NCBI GenBank assembly: GCA_964035575.1
Contig: OZ037892.1
Coordinates: 992,001-1,056,000 of the forward strand
Length of the DNA stretch: 64,000 nt
Source: Rhynchopus sp. YZ270_cl-10
Lineage: Eukaryota > Euglenozoa > Diplonemea > Diplonemida > Diplonemidae
Direction of reading: 5' to 3'
The position numbers and the translations under genes are program-made. Numbering within the stretch: the stretch's first letter is position 1; every line of letters starts with the position of its first letter. Shown here piece by piece: positions 56,040-64,000 of the stretch. A model generated the notes under the pieces. The model was not told where the DNA came from and did not search any database. It worked only from the letters and a program-made list of their open reading frames with translations.

Positions 56040-56264
56040 GGAAAACAATAGGAAAACACCCCCATATTTCCCCCATATTCCCCCATAATCCCCCATATTC
56101 CCCCATATTTGTGCAGTATTCCTGCTGTATTCCCCCCATATTTCCCCCATATTTGCCACAAAAGTGTAGGGTACCAAAATATGGGGGAATAGGGCCTCCC
56201 CATATTGGGGGGACAAGTATGTCTAGGGGGTGGCAAAAAGGCGGTTTTAGTGAAATAAATTGAA

Positions 56265-57160
56265 ATCCGAGCTCACAGAGGCTCCAAACACGAAATCTCT
56301 GGCGAATATGGATTTTTTGGGGCTCAGGAGGGTGGTTTACCTGGTCACAGGCCTCCAAATGCGCCCAGAAACATGAAAAATATGAAAAATTGACTGGTTT
56401 TTCGGGGTTTTCGCACTTTTTGCATTTTTGGGAAAACAGCGTTTTTTCACCCATTTTTCGAAAAAAAATATCAAAAAACGGACATCAGATAGTGAACAAA
56501 TACCCAAAATCACCCCAAAAGTATCGAATCTTTTCAAATACATCTGTTTTTCACACTCTAGACGCTCTGTTCGGGGCCAAAACCTCATTTTTAGGTCAAA
56601 AAATCGTCCTGTTATCGTCCTGTTTACCGCGCGCGCACCATTCCTCAAACCTGTTGGGCCACTTTCTGGCCACTGCTGGGTGGTCTGACCACCCAGAGCA
56701 CCCCCAGTTACCAACCTCCTACCACATTTTCACCGAATTTCAGACCCAAAACTCTCTCTGTACCCCCAGAAATGACCCCAAAAAACACAGAAAAATTCAC
56801 TTTTGCAACAGTCACGGCTATTGCAAGCACCCGGACAGCGTTTTTTCACCCTTTTTTTGAAAAAATATCAAAAAACGGACATCAGATACTGAACAAATAC
56901 CCAAAATCACCCCGAAAGTATCGAATCTTTTCAAATACATCTGTTTTTCACACTCTAGACGCTCTGTTCGGGGCCAAAATCTCATTTTTAGGTCAAAAAA
57001 TCGTCTTTCCCGAAGTGCGAAAACCCCGAAAAACCAGTCATTTTTTCATATTTTTCATGTTTCTGGGCGCATTTGGAGGCCTGTGACCAGGTAAACCACC
57101 CTCCTGAGCCCCAAAAAATCCATATTCGCCAGAGATTTCGTGTTTGGAGCCTCTGTGGTA
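56265..57160. repeat. Inverted and direct repeat block
   Basis: 56,265-56,425 is the inverse of 57,015-57,160 (GGCCTCCAAATGCGCCCAGA / its complement). Between them, 56,469-56,605 and 56,871-57,004 are direct copies (ATCGAATCTTTTCAAATACA, CTCTAGACGCTCTGTTCGG). The block could fold into a large hairpin. Confidence 0.82.
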
Positions 57161-57223
57161 TCATAACTCAAAAAATTTCACTCAAAAACGGCTTTTTGCC
57201 TCCCCCTAACCCCCCCCTCCAGG

Positions 57224-57880
57224 ATGGGGGATGTACCACAGTACGTCGAGCCCGACTATGGTGGAGGTGCGGTGACATGCTTGCTGCGGTATTGTGTTGA
57301 GGAGAAGGCGGCGCACGATGCGTTTCGTTTGCAGAGCTTCTTGCAGGAGGCGACAGCGCGGATGCGCAGTGCTGACGACGCTGATGTTGATGCTTCGTTT
57401 CACTTATTGCGTCCACGAGGCTTGGATTGGACGCCTTCCTTCGTTTCTTCGTTGGTCCCAGAGTTGACCAGAGAGTGGTACCTCAGGGGAAATGATCTCA
57501 ATGCAGTGTACGACCTCTTTGTGGTGTCGCAAGGCAGTTATCAGACGTTGTGTGTGAGAAGTGTAGCGTTCTTAGGACAGCATTGCCCGGTGTTGGTGCG
57601 TGCAGGGGGGACACCGCATTTGTTGTATGAGCGTGTAGTGTCGTTGTCGGGTTTGCTCTACCTTTGTCTCCGTGCGTTTCGTGTCGCAGTGCTGCAAAGA
57701 GTACCGAAATCTGCGAAGTTGGTCGGTTCGTTGCATAATTGTGGACGTATCCTCGGGAACGTCTCGCTGCATTGCCTCAAATGCAAACAGCTCTGGTGTT
57801 CTCGAGGCTGTCAAAAGGAGGAGTGGTCGCGGCATGTAAAACTCCACCATAGTCTTTGTGGAATAGAAACAACATTATAG
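57224..57880 (+). CDS. MYND-type zinc finger protein, 218 aa
   Basis: Residues 184-212 read C-x2-C-x4-C-x3-C-x7-H-x3-H/C (CLKCKQLWCSRGCQ then EEWSRHVKLHH), the second half of a MYND finger. Only one cysteine (C173) of the usual first pair is visible, so the first zinc site is incomplete or unusual. The N-terminal 170 residues are helical-looking and not recognised. MYND fingers bind proline-rich partners, which is the only functional hint. The ATG lies one base after a CCCTCCAG acceptor; either the leader is added there or this exon continues an upstream one that I could not find. Confidence 0.7.
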   Translation: MGDVPQYVEPDYGGGAVTCLLRYCVEEKAAHDAFRLQSFLQEATARMRSADDADVDASFHLLRPRGLDWTPSFVSSLVPELTREWYLRGNDLNAVYDLFVVSQGSYQTLCVRSVAFLGQHCPVLVRAGGTPHLLYERVVSLSGLLYLCLRAFRVAVLQRVPKSAKLVGSLHNCGRILGNVSLHCLKCKQLWCSRGCQKEEWSRHVKLHHSLCGIETTL

Positions 57881-58165
57881 ATTTACAAAAAACACGAATT
57901 TCCCCTTCCACTTTGAATTTTTTATTTGATAAAACAACTTGTTGTCAATTCTATAAAGATTGGAGGCAGCGCTGCAGGGCAAACAAAACGGATTGAAAAA
58001 GACAGAAGCTCGCTTGTTTCTTTTTTGAGTACTCGATTATCCACAAGAACCTTCAGTTTAACACAATTTTTTTCACCTTTTTGTTTTCCGGCTTTGAGCG
58101 CACAAACAAACGGCCCGACTCTTTCAAATAAAAAAACCTTATCCAGGAAGACACAAAAAAAAATA
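57881..58165. promoter_or_regulatory. Short intergenic region with probable acceptor
   Basis: 285 bp separate the two genes. AACCTTATCCAG ending at 58,145 is a likely spliced-leader acceptor, 20 bases before the ATG. A weaker candidate is AACCTTCAG near 58,048. Confidence 0.45.
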
Positions 58166-59500
58166 ATGGCAGCAGTAGAACCTAGCATTGAAGAAACCTC
58201 TCCACAACAACTACCCACCAATGAACCCACATCCGACTCAGAATCGGACTCTGAGTCTGAGGATGAAGCATCTGCCTCTGCTCCGGAGGAGGTAGTGGTC
58301 GCTAAGCCTATTGGGCGCATCAACAAACAGGCCCACAAAACCGAAGAGCTTGCTGCCGAGGAGACACGCCAGCAGCTCAAAACGCTTCTCATTGGCTCGA
58401 TCGTTGCTGCGATCGTTGTCATCGACGACGAATGGATTTGGATCCCCGGAGTGCTCTACGGCGTGGCGTACTACTACTACAAGCGGTTCCTCCACTTGAT
58501 AGAAGAAATGCAAAAGGTGTCCCCGGTCCACATGCTTTGCGGCAGCGCTGCAGGTATTTCGGGCACCTTTGGGATGTCGCTTCTTATGACCGCAGTCTCC
58601 CCGGTAGTAGGGTCGTCGTTGGCAGAGTTGTCACGTTCCGCTGCGTTTTCCCCTGGAGGGGTGACTTCGAATTTTATGTGGGGCCTCCGTCTCGGGGTGT
58701 TCACAAAGCTATTTCGTGATGGGGTCGAGCATACTCCGTCTGATGAGATTACGGCTACCACTAAGGCAAGCCATGCTGCGTACGCCGCAGGGGTTGCTGA
58801 AGCCGCAGCGAGGGTGGTGTTTGCCCCGGTCACCAAGGTGATTGATCAGCACAGAAAAACACCGGAAGCCTCATTAGGAAAGGTGATCGGCGAGATGAGG
58901 AAAAAGGGGTTGATCTCATTCTGGGAAGGCATGGCACCGATTCGGATTGAAGTACCTCATATGGCCTTAATGATTGGAACCTGGGCGACGTTGAGAGGAC
59001 AGATCAATCAATACCTTCCAAAATGGGATGAGAGTACGGTGACAACGAGAATTGCCTCGAGGTTGCCGGTAGATATGTTCTGTGGTGCGGTTGGTGCAGG
59101 GGTGGCATATACAGCGACTCACCAATGGCGGATCAACTACGAAGAAAAGCGGGCCAGCGAGGTTATCTTTTCGCAAAGCTCCAAAAAGGCGGTCTGCCCC
59201 TTGGTGGTGAACCACAGCAAAATCCCGCTCAAGGAGTGTCTCACGTTCCGTACCCCGCAGGCTGCGCTCGTCTTCGGTACCTACGGTCTCGCCATGTCTT
59301 TAGCGGAACCCACCCTCGAAGACGCAGGCCTCGTTGGCTGGGGTGATTTTGACCAAGACCTCGAAACAGAGTACGGTGGCCGTCCCAAACATCTGGCGCA
59401 AGACAGGCATTCCTTCTGGGAGTTCTTTGGGGTGAAGGGAAGCAAAGTTCCCAAGTACAACACCCCGACCCCAAAGACCAAGTCGAATGATGAAGAATAA
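58166..59500 (+). CDS. Mitochondrial-carrier-like protein, 444 aa
   Basis: An acidic Ser/Glu/Asp N-terminus (SDSESDSESEDEASASAPEE) precedes about six hydrophobic segments. The middle, FAPVTKVIDQHRK then ISFWEGMAPIRIEVPHMALM, follows the spacing of a carrier repeat (Px[DE]xx[KR], then the aromatic-G matrix helix and the next P), but the signature is degenerate and the other two repeats are weak. It is longer than usual carriers (about 300 aa). Probably an inner-membrane or other organelle transporter; substrate unknown. The frame is open upstream to 57,926, but those codons lie in AT-rich leader-like sequence and before the acceptor, so 58,166 is preferred. Confidence 0.6.
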   Translation: MAAVEPSIEETSPQQLPTNEPTSDSESDSESEDEASASAPEEVVVAKPIGRINKQAHKTEELAAEETRQQLKTLLIGSIVAAIVVIDDEWIWIPGVLYGVAYYYYKRFLHLIEEMQKVSPVHMLCGSAAGISGTFGMSLLMTAVSPVVGSSLAELSRSAAFSPGGVTSNFMWGLRLGVFTKLFRDGVEHTPSDEITATTKASHAAYAAGVAEAAARVVFAPVTKVIDQHRKTPEASLGKVIGEMRKKGLISFWEGMAPIRIEVPHMALMIGTWATLRGQINQYLPKWDESTVTTRIASRLPVDMFCGAVGAGVAYTATHQWRINYEEKRASEVIFSQSSKKAVCPLVVNHSKIPLKECLTFRTPQAALVFGTYGLAMSLAEPTLEDAGLVGWGDFDQDLETEYGGRPKHLAQDRHSFWEFFGVKGSKVPKYNTPTPKTKSNDEE

Positions 59501-60286
59501 TTAAAAAAAAATGCGACGAATGACGAAGAAAGTGTCTTTCATTTTAGACGTATTGAAGACAAAAAAAGAAGAGAAAAAAATCCAGGATTTGAGACTACCA
59601 ATGAGTGTGTACCTACCTTTTTTTTTGGGTGGGTGATAATTGTAAATGCAATAAAAAGGGAGAAAAAAATAGGATCGGTAGGTAAAGTTGTTTTTCGTTG
59701 ATTGCGCAAAACCCTTCTGTTTGAGGGATGATTTGGCGACCGTACCCGGTAATACTATTTTTCCTTTAAAGCAAGCTTCGTAGGGGGAAAAAAAAAATAG
59801 TGGAGCTCATCCTCGGGTGTCTGCACTAATACAAACCAAGTTTTTCAAAATAAAAAAGGGGATGGGGGTGGGGTGGGAGTATTCTAGCGTGTGGGGGGTG
59901 TAAAGATGTATGACAAATTATCGGCAACTATTTCCCCTCTCCAGCACCAGCCTCATCATTATTTCTGTTTTCTGCCCCTTTGGGTTGATGCCCGAGACAG
60001 GACAGTACCCTTCCCTTTTCGGTTTTCCATTTTATGTTTTTTTTGATTGTTTCAGGCAAAATCAGGTGGAAAAATATGTATTTTCCACTTTTCACGTAGT
60101 CACCCACGAAACGCGGGTGTCGTCACACCCTCTAGTTGAGTCTCCCGTTTGACTCCAGCTCAGAGGCCGGACCCCACCGTGCAAGTATTCTTTCTTTTTT
60201 GAATTTTTTTTTTGCAAAACATACCGCATAAAAAAAGGGGGTAACATTTTTACCCCTCCTCCTATACTATCAATTTATTGATTGCA
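59501..60286. other. Intergenic, module E, no gene
   Basis: Module E at 59,799-59,850 (GTGGAGCTCATCCTCGGGTG, CTGCACTAATACAAACC). Rest is A/T-run spacer. Confidence 0.5.
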
Positions 60287-60288
60287 TA

Positions 60289-60389
60289 CAGTTGGACAAG
60301 AAACTTGGCGACCAAATAAAATTGGCGGATTTTGGGGGTTTTCTTGCAATTGGCGACTTTTTTGGTCACCAATATTACTTGTCCCACTG
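60289..60389. mobile_element. Tc1/mariner-like MITE, 101 bp
   Basis: CAGTTGGACAAGAAACTTGG at the left is matched by CTTGTCCCACTG and upstream bases at the right; TA at 60,287-60,288 and 60,390-60,391. Almost the whole element folds into one hairpin. Confidence 0.82.
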
Positions 60390-60414
60390 TATGTTGAAAT
60401 ACTTTTTTGTGTGT

Positions 60415-60450
60415 TAGCGGGCTGTTGTATTTCAAGTCAACTTTTTTTTT
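60415..60450 (+). repeat. Module F
   Basis: AGCGGGCTGTTGTATTTCAAG then TCAACTTTTTT; about 25 bp after the MITE at 60,289. Confidence 0.65.
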
Positions 60451-60454
60451 TGTC

Positions 60455-60812
60455 AATCTGGGGGAAAGGGAGGGTAAGAGGGTGGGTGGGCTATTTTTTT
60501 TTTTTTTATATTTCTTAGCGTTTTGCTGTTCAACTTTCTTTTTATTTTTCTGTGAGGTAAAAAAAAACCATATTTTTCCAAAGCCACCTTCAAATATTTT
60601 CAACAAAACACACACCCCTCTGCCCCTTCCAAATTATTTTTGTTTTCGTTTTCAATGTCAACTCGGTATTTCTCCGACTCTTCGCGGAAGAACTCGACTG
60701 CAGCGTCTGTGGACGACCCCCCTCCCTCTGAGCTCTCCCTCCCTCTCTCTCTCCCTCTTTCCTACATTTCCACCAGACCCCCCCTCCCCCACCCCCCTTT
60801 TTTTTTCTCAAA
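60455..60812. promoter_or_regulatory. Upstream region of HGPRT with probable acceptor
   Basis: CT-rich sequence with TTTCCACCAG at 60,768-60,777 as a likely spliced-leader acceptor. An upstream ATG at 60,655 opens a short frame overlapping the HGPRT start; it lies before the acceptor and is probably not in the mature mRNA. Confidence 0.45.
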
Positions 60813-61406
60813 ATGTCTCACGTCCCCGCGAACCTCGCTGATGTGCAAGAAGAGGAGATTGTGAGCCAGGCACAGATCCAGACACGCATTGCGGAGATTG
60901 CCGACCAGATGACTGCGGACTACGGCAAGGTGATGGGGCCTGGGGAGGAGCTGATGCTGGTGTGCATCTTGAAGGGAAGCTTGATGTTCACTGCGGACCT
61001 GGCGAGGGCGCTGTCCGAGCGGGGGGTGCCGACGATCATGGAGTTTATGTGTGCAAGCAGCTACGGGGGCGGCACGGAGAGCAGCGGGGAGGTGCGTGTT
61101 CTCCTCGACCTCCGTATGCCCATGAAAGGCAAGCACGTAATTATCGTGGAAGATATCTGCGAGTCTGCGCGCACCCTCCACTTCCTCCAAAACACCTTCC
61201 GTGCACGTTCCCCTGCCTCCCTCAAAACCGTGACCCTCCTCGACAAGCCATACAAACGCAAGGCGCAGGGTGTCGTGCTCGACTACGTCGGGTTCACCAT
61301 CCCCGACAAATTCGTGGTCGGATACGGGCTTGACTTTGACGAGAAGTTCCGCTCTCTCAGTAACATTATTGTGCTTAAGGAGAAGGTCTACAAAAGCAAG
61401 TTGTAA
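60813..61406 (+). CDS. HGPRT: Hypoxanthine-guanine phosphoribosyltransferase, glycosomal, 197 aa
   Basis: Transfers phosphoribosyl from PRPP to hypoxanthine or guanine in purine salvage. Family marks: LVCILKGSLMFTADLARAL (pyrophosphate loop), EFMCASSYGGGT (flexible loop with SSYG), VIIVEDICESARTL (PRPP loop, residues 109-122), PASLKTVTLLDK (purine-site lysine) and FVVGYGLDFDEKFRSL. The PRPP loop has Glu117 where the usual residue is Asp (VEDIxDT), a conservative change. The protein ends KSKL, a type-1 peroxisomal signal, as in glycosomal purine-salvage enzymes of trypanosomatids. Single exon. Confidence 0.93.
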   Translation: MSHVPANLADVQEEEIVSQAQIQTRIAEIADQMTADYGKVMGPGEELMLVCILKGSLMFTADLARALSERGVPTIMEFMCASSYGGGTESSGEVRVLLDLRMPMKGKHVIIVEDICESARTLHFLQNTFRARSPASLKTVTLLDKPYKRKAQGVVLDYVGFTIPDKFVVGYGLDFDEKFRSLSNIIVLKEKVYKSKL

Positions 61407-61845
61407 GGAAATCAACGTTTTTTTTTTTTTTTGGAGCTTTTTATAAAGAAAACCAAAGAAGAGAAAAATAGGGGGGTTTTTGTGTGAAATCTTGAGGGTG
61501 AGTGAGAGAGTTGGAAGGGGAAAAAAAAAAATGCCTCTGGAGTGGTTTGTTGAAGCGGCAAACACAACAACAAAAAGAGAAACAAATATCGCGAAAAGAC
61601 TGTCTGAATGGCAGATGATCAAAAAAAAAAATACGAAAAAAAAAACGAAAAAAAAGGAGACAAAAAAGGAAGCATACTGCCCTGATACAGATCTCAAAGT
61701 AAGAAAAAAAAATAGGGGGAAAAAAAAAAATTAAAGGGAGGTTGTAGCATTTTGTGTTGCACTGTATCACCTTTTGGTTGTTCTCGATACACGGCGGGGT
61801 CCGCACACCCCGAGGGTCCGTAAAACGGCATGTTAGGACACTCCC
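61407..61845. other. 3' flank of HGPRT, no gene
   Basis: T and A runs and a long GAAAAAAAA-rich stretch. No gene supported. Confidence 0.45.
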
Positions 61846-61978
61846 TCTTTACGGAGTGTCATTACGTACCCTAGGGTACGTAATTACGGACCCTAGGGTC
61901 CGTAATTACGTACCCTAGGGTCCGTAATTACGTACCCTAGGGTCCGTAATTACGGACCCTAGGGTACGTAATTACGGA
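61846..61978. repeat. Palindromic array of CCCTAGGG / GTAATTAC units
   Basis: TACCCTAGGGTCCGTAATTACG-type units of 22-23 bp repeat about six times; each has two self-complementary cores (CCCTAGGG and GTAATTAC). An ACTCC...GGAGTGTCATTACG foldback sits at the left edge. Confidence 0.85.
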
Positions 61979-61983
61979 GCCTC

Positions 61984-62160
61984 CCAGGGAAAGGGACTCT
62001 CGAAAAATTTTTTTTGCCCCCGTTTAGGGCTAATTTCGACGATTTGAGGCCATTAAAAGCAAAATTTGGCACTTTTGAGCATCTGTGGGGGTCTAAAACG
62101 CAGTTTAGAGTACCACAATTTTTAGTGGGTTTTACCGAAAACAAGTCAATTTTTGGGCCG
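61984..62160 (-). repeat. Inverted copy of 41,340-41,550 (3.3-kb element interior)
   Basis: AAAGGGACTCTCGAAAAATTTT and CGACGATTTGAGGCCATTAA match the complement of the right part of the TIR element at 38,360-41,695. Suggests a second, partial or rearranged element in this area. Confidence 0.8.
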
Positions 62161-62306
62161 AAAAAAAATTTTTTTTGACATCACAAAATTGCCCTTGGTG
62201 GGCCTATGTGTCCTCAATGCTGGGCGAAAAATGCAAATATAGCTATTTTTAACTTTCACACACACGGGTTTTACCTGTGTACCTGTGTATCTGTGTACCT
62301 GTGTAC

Positions 62307-62462
62307 AGGATATTTGTTGTGAAAGACATCTTCCACCATGCATTGAGGAGGGTAAGACAGTGGTCGCAGTTTGTACTTGATAGCATTACAACATTTAACT
62401 TCTCCACGGGGGTCTTGGGCCGTTCACTCGGTTATACCTTGACCAGCGGAAGATATTCTTGA
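62307..62462 (+). CDS. Candidate terminal exon, unidentified
   Basis: After a CTGTGTAC repeat ending in an acceptor-like CAG, an open frame reads IFVVKDIFHHALRRVRQWSQ and ends SGRYS-stop. Composition is protein-like, T-run-free. No upstream exon found and no family recognised. Confidence 0.3.
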   Translation, partial: RIFVVKDIFHHALRRVRQWSQFVLDSITTFNFSTGVLGRSLGYTLTSGRYS

Positions 62463-62925
62463 GGCCTTTTTGGTCTCTAGAATATCCGGTATTCCCGAAC
62501 GGAGGCGCACTTTGTGTGTTACTACGACCTGGCAATTTCCAGCAGTAGGTTAAGTAATCTTTCTTGTAAATTGTTGGATCATTATCTCCTCAGTGCATGA
62601 ATGCCCCACGTGACTGGACACTTTCGTGTTTGTCATGTGGAGCTGTGGTTGCTTTTTTCACGACTTTTTTCCTTGTACACCAGTGTACCGTGTACCGGGG
62701 TACCTGGGCCGAAAATACACCAGTACCCAGGTGCCTGGGTGCCCAGACACACCACTGTACCCAGAATCCAGTCTCCCACCCAGAAAACCTACTCATACAC
62801 CAGAAAAGTGAAAATAGCTACTCGATCAGAAAAGTCGGCTACGACCAGAAAAGTAGCTGGGAAAAGTTCAGAAAAAGCCAGAAAATTTCAACAAAACGCA
62901 TTTTTAGGTTCTCGAAGACACTGGG
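62463..62925. other. Intergenic, no supported gene
   Basis: Contains GTACC- and CCAGTACCCAGG-type degenerate units at about 62,684-62,770, apparently related to the nearby 7-bp array. A coding-like stretch after CCTCAG at 62,595 is short and unsupported. Confidence 0.4.
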
Positions 62926-62930
62926 TACTG

Positions 62931-63127
62931 GGTACTGGGTACTGGGTACTGGGTACTGGGTACTGGGTACTGGGTACTGGGTACTGGGTACTGGGTACTG
63001 GGTACTGGGTACTGGGTACTGGGTACTGGGTACTGGGTACTGGGTACTGGGTACTGGGTACTGGGTACTGGGTACTGGGTACTGGGTACTGGGTACTGGG
63101 TACTGGGTACTGGGTACTGGGTACTGG
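62931..63127. repeat. 7-bp satellite ACTGGGT, ~28 copies
   Basis: Perfect tandem array, open in all frames on both strands because the period is not a multiple of three and no stop can form. Not coding. Confidence 0.95.
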
Positions 63128-63332
63128 GCACCCAGAGAAAGCACCTTAAAAGCAGCGAAGGCGCAGGTTACGGGGAAGACAAGGTATGTAATTATGTTTA
63201 ACTTTCAGTTACTAGTGAAGATTGAACAAAAAAATGCCGCATATTTCAACTTGTTCGTGTTTTCAACTCGAAATAAACGCGTAATGTTCACACTATTAAA
63301 TAGCTATTTTTTTACGCACCAATCATTTTGTG

Positions 63333-63500
63333 TCACCTCATGACATGAAGGAGGAAATAGAAACAAAGCATTTTGAACACACTTGCGGTTCTGGGGACGA
63401 ACCGCGCTGCAGAGCCACTCCTCAGGTCGAGGTGTGTGCGTTTCACCACAACCTCTCCCATGGGTTTTATCGTGTGATGAGTGTTACGTTTCTATTTGGT
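63333..63500. repeat. Dispersed repeat, partner of 28,668-28,845
   Basis: TCACCTCATGACATGAAGGA through CACCACAACCTCTCCCATGG to GTGATGAGTGTTA. Same orientation as the other copy. Confidence 0.8.
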
Positions 63501-63837
63501 TCCACAGGCGCTCGTTACCTGCTTCACATAATTCACCTCGCTTCACTCGAACCATTTGTGCAGCAGGTCACTCTCTCGACCTGTAGCGTGGAAAAAATCT
63601 ATCTTATTTCACGGCAATAAATAGCCTTTTTTATTAACCTCACCTTTCCCGACTACTACGTTTGTATACCATAACTTAATCACACCCCACATTTACACTT
63701 ATCACAGGATCGTGAAGTCTGAACTGCACCCGCGATTGCGATGAGAAGCTTCACCGCGGTCCGACATTCAACAACTCAAAATCTACCCGCATCAATCTAT
63801 TCTCGAAGATCTGGGTGGAGGGGGGTGGGTACACTTA
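63501..63837. other. Exon-like DNA, gene not resolved
   Basis: Lacks the T runs of the spacer. On the minus strand, CCACCCAG at about 63,810 precedes a short frame IFENRLMRVDFELLNVGPR-stop (63,754-63,812), a possible terminal exon. Confidence 0.25.
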
Positions 63838-63980
63838 GTCAGTCACTGCTATAGCCATTGACCAAGGGAGCATAGCTAGTGCAAGAAATTCGACTTTGGA
63901 AACCTTCCGGAAAGTCTGTCCTCTGCTTGCGGAGGACTAGACACAAGAAAATATTGCGTTCCCCCAGAAAACCAGTGCAC
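63838..63980 (-). pseudogene. Degraded inverted copy of the element gene tail at 39,590-39,733
   Basis: The complement of CTGGGGGAACGCAATATTTT and CCTCCGCAAG...AGAGGACAGAC...GGCTATAGCAGTGACTGAC matches the terminal exon of the 3.3-kb element's plus-strand gene, but the reading frame is not kept through the copy. It is a fossil fragment. Confidence 0.7.
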
Positions 63981-64000
63981 AATTCACACTCCTTGTGGGT

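Larger units (their letters stand above)
54378..56262. repeat. ~1.9-kb inverted structure enclosing satellites and an rRNA stub
   Basis: The left edge (ATTTCACT..., then CTAGGCATACTTGTCCCCCC, ATGGGGAGG and ATATGGGGG blocks) is mirrored at the right edge (CCCCCATATT blocks, then CCTCCCCATATTGGGGGG, ACAAGTATGTCTAGG, ...AGTGAAAT). Between the edges are two 8-bp satellites, an open frame and a 40-nt SSU rRNA piece. It could be a foldback-type element; no target duplication identified. Confidence 0.65.

Noticed and set aside
55706-56236. Frames of repeated VYYSVL, YWCTGVLV and GTGYWVL
   Set aside because: Translations of 7-, 8- and 18-bp satellites; no coding evidence.
57926-58165. In-frame upstream ATG for the carrier-like protein
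   Set aside because: The extra 80 codons are AT-rich, lie before the likely acceptor at 58,145, and do not look like a targeting signal.
1-64000. A spliced-leader RNA, snRNA or tRNA gene
   Set aside because: I scanned for a leader with a donor and Sm-like site, and for cloverleaf arms, and found no convincing case; a covariance search would be needed to exclude them.

Overview
The window looks like nuclear DNA of a flagellate protist, most likely a euglenozoan and plausibly a diplonemid. Four observations support this. (1) The HGPRT at 60.8 kb resembles glycosomal trypanosomatid HGPRTs and ends in the peroxisomal/glycosomal signal SKL. (2) Nearly every long gene starts a short distance after a pyrimidine tract and an AG, as expected for spliced-leader trans-splicing. 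(3) Genes also contain short GT-AG cis introns, which kinetoplastids mostly lack. (4) A 40-nt stub at 55,229 matches the universal 5' end of eukaryotic small-subunit rRNA. All of the confident genes lie on the plus strand.

Confident genes, left to right: a five-exon GT71/Mnn1-like glycosyltransferase (3.8-7.1 kb); two paralogous surface proteins with a secreted cysteine-containing head, a Pro/Thr stalk of 5-residue repeats and a multi-pass membrane domain (8.4-11.6 and 19.1-22.6 kb); a 2,029-residue protein joining a Pro/Thr-rich ectodomain, a multi-pass membrane domain and a cytosolic MAPKKK-type kinase (44.4-50.6 kb); a MYND-finger protein (57.2 kb); a divergent mitochondrial-carrier-like protein (58.2 kb); and HGPRT (60.8 kb). 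Three of the first four long genes encode cell-surface proteins, and the fourth is a secretory-pathway glycosyltransferase that could modify such Thr-rich stalks (inference). Several isolated, exon-like pieces on either strand probably belong to genes I cannot assemble.

More than half of the window is repeats. The intergenic DNA and some introns are built from at least six families of short (30-80 bp), often hairpin-forming modules (called A to F here), separated by long T or A runs. Inserted among them are non-autonomous DNA transposons with visible terminal inverted repeats (TIRs) and target-site duplications (TSDs): Tc1/mariner-like MITEs with TA duplications, a hAT-like element with an 8-bp duplication and a second, less exact one, a pair of MITEs with 9-bp duplications, and two TCA...TGA elements with 4-bp duplications that landed inside hairpin modules. 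A 3.3-kb TIR element at 38.4-41.7 kb appears to carry two convergent coding units.

The right part (53-57 kb and 62.9 kb) holds 7- and 8-bp satellites, about 400-bp tandem modules, long inverted repeats and the rRNA stub. No tRNA gene, CRISPR array or intact rRNA gene was seen. All family and splice-site calls come from reading the sequence by eye; no database search was possible.
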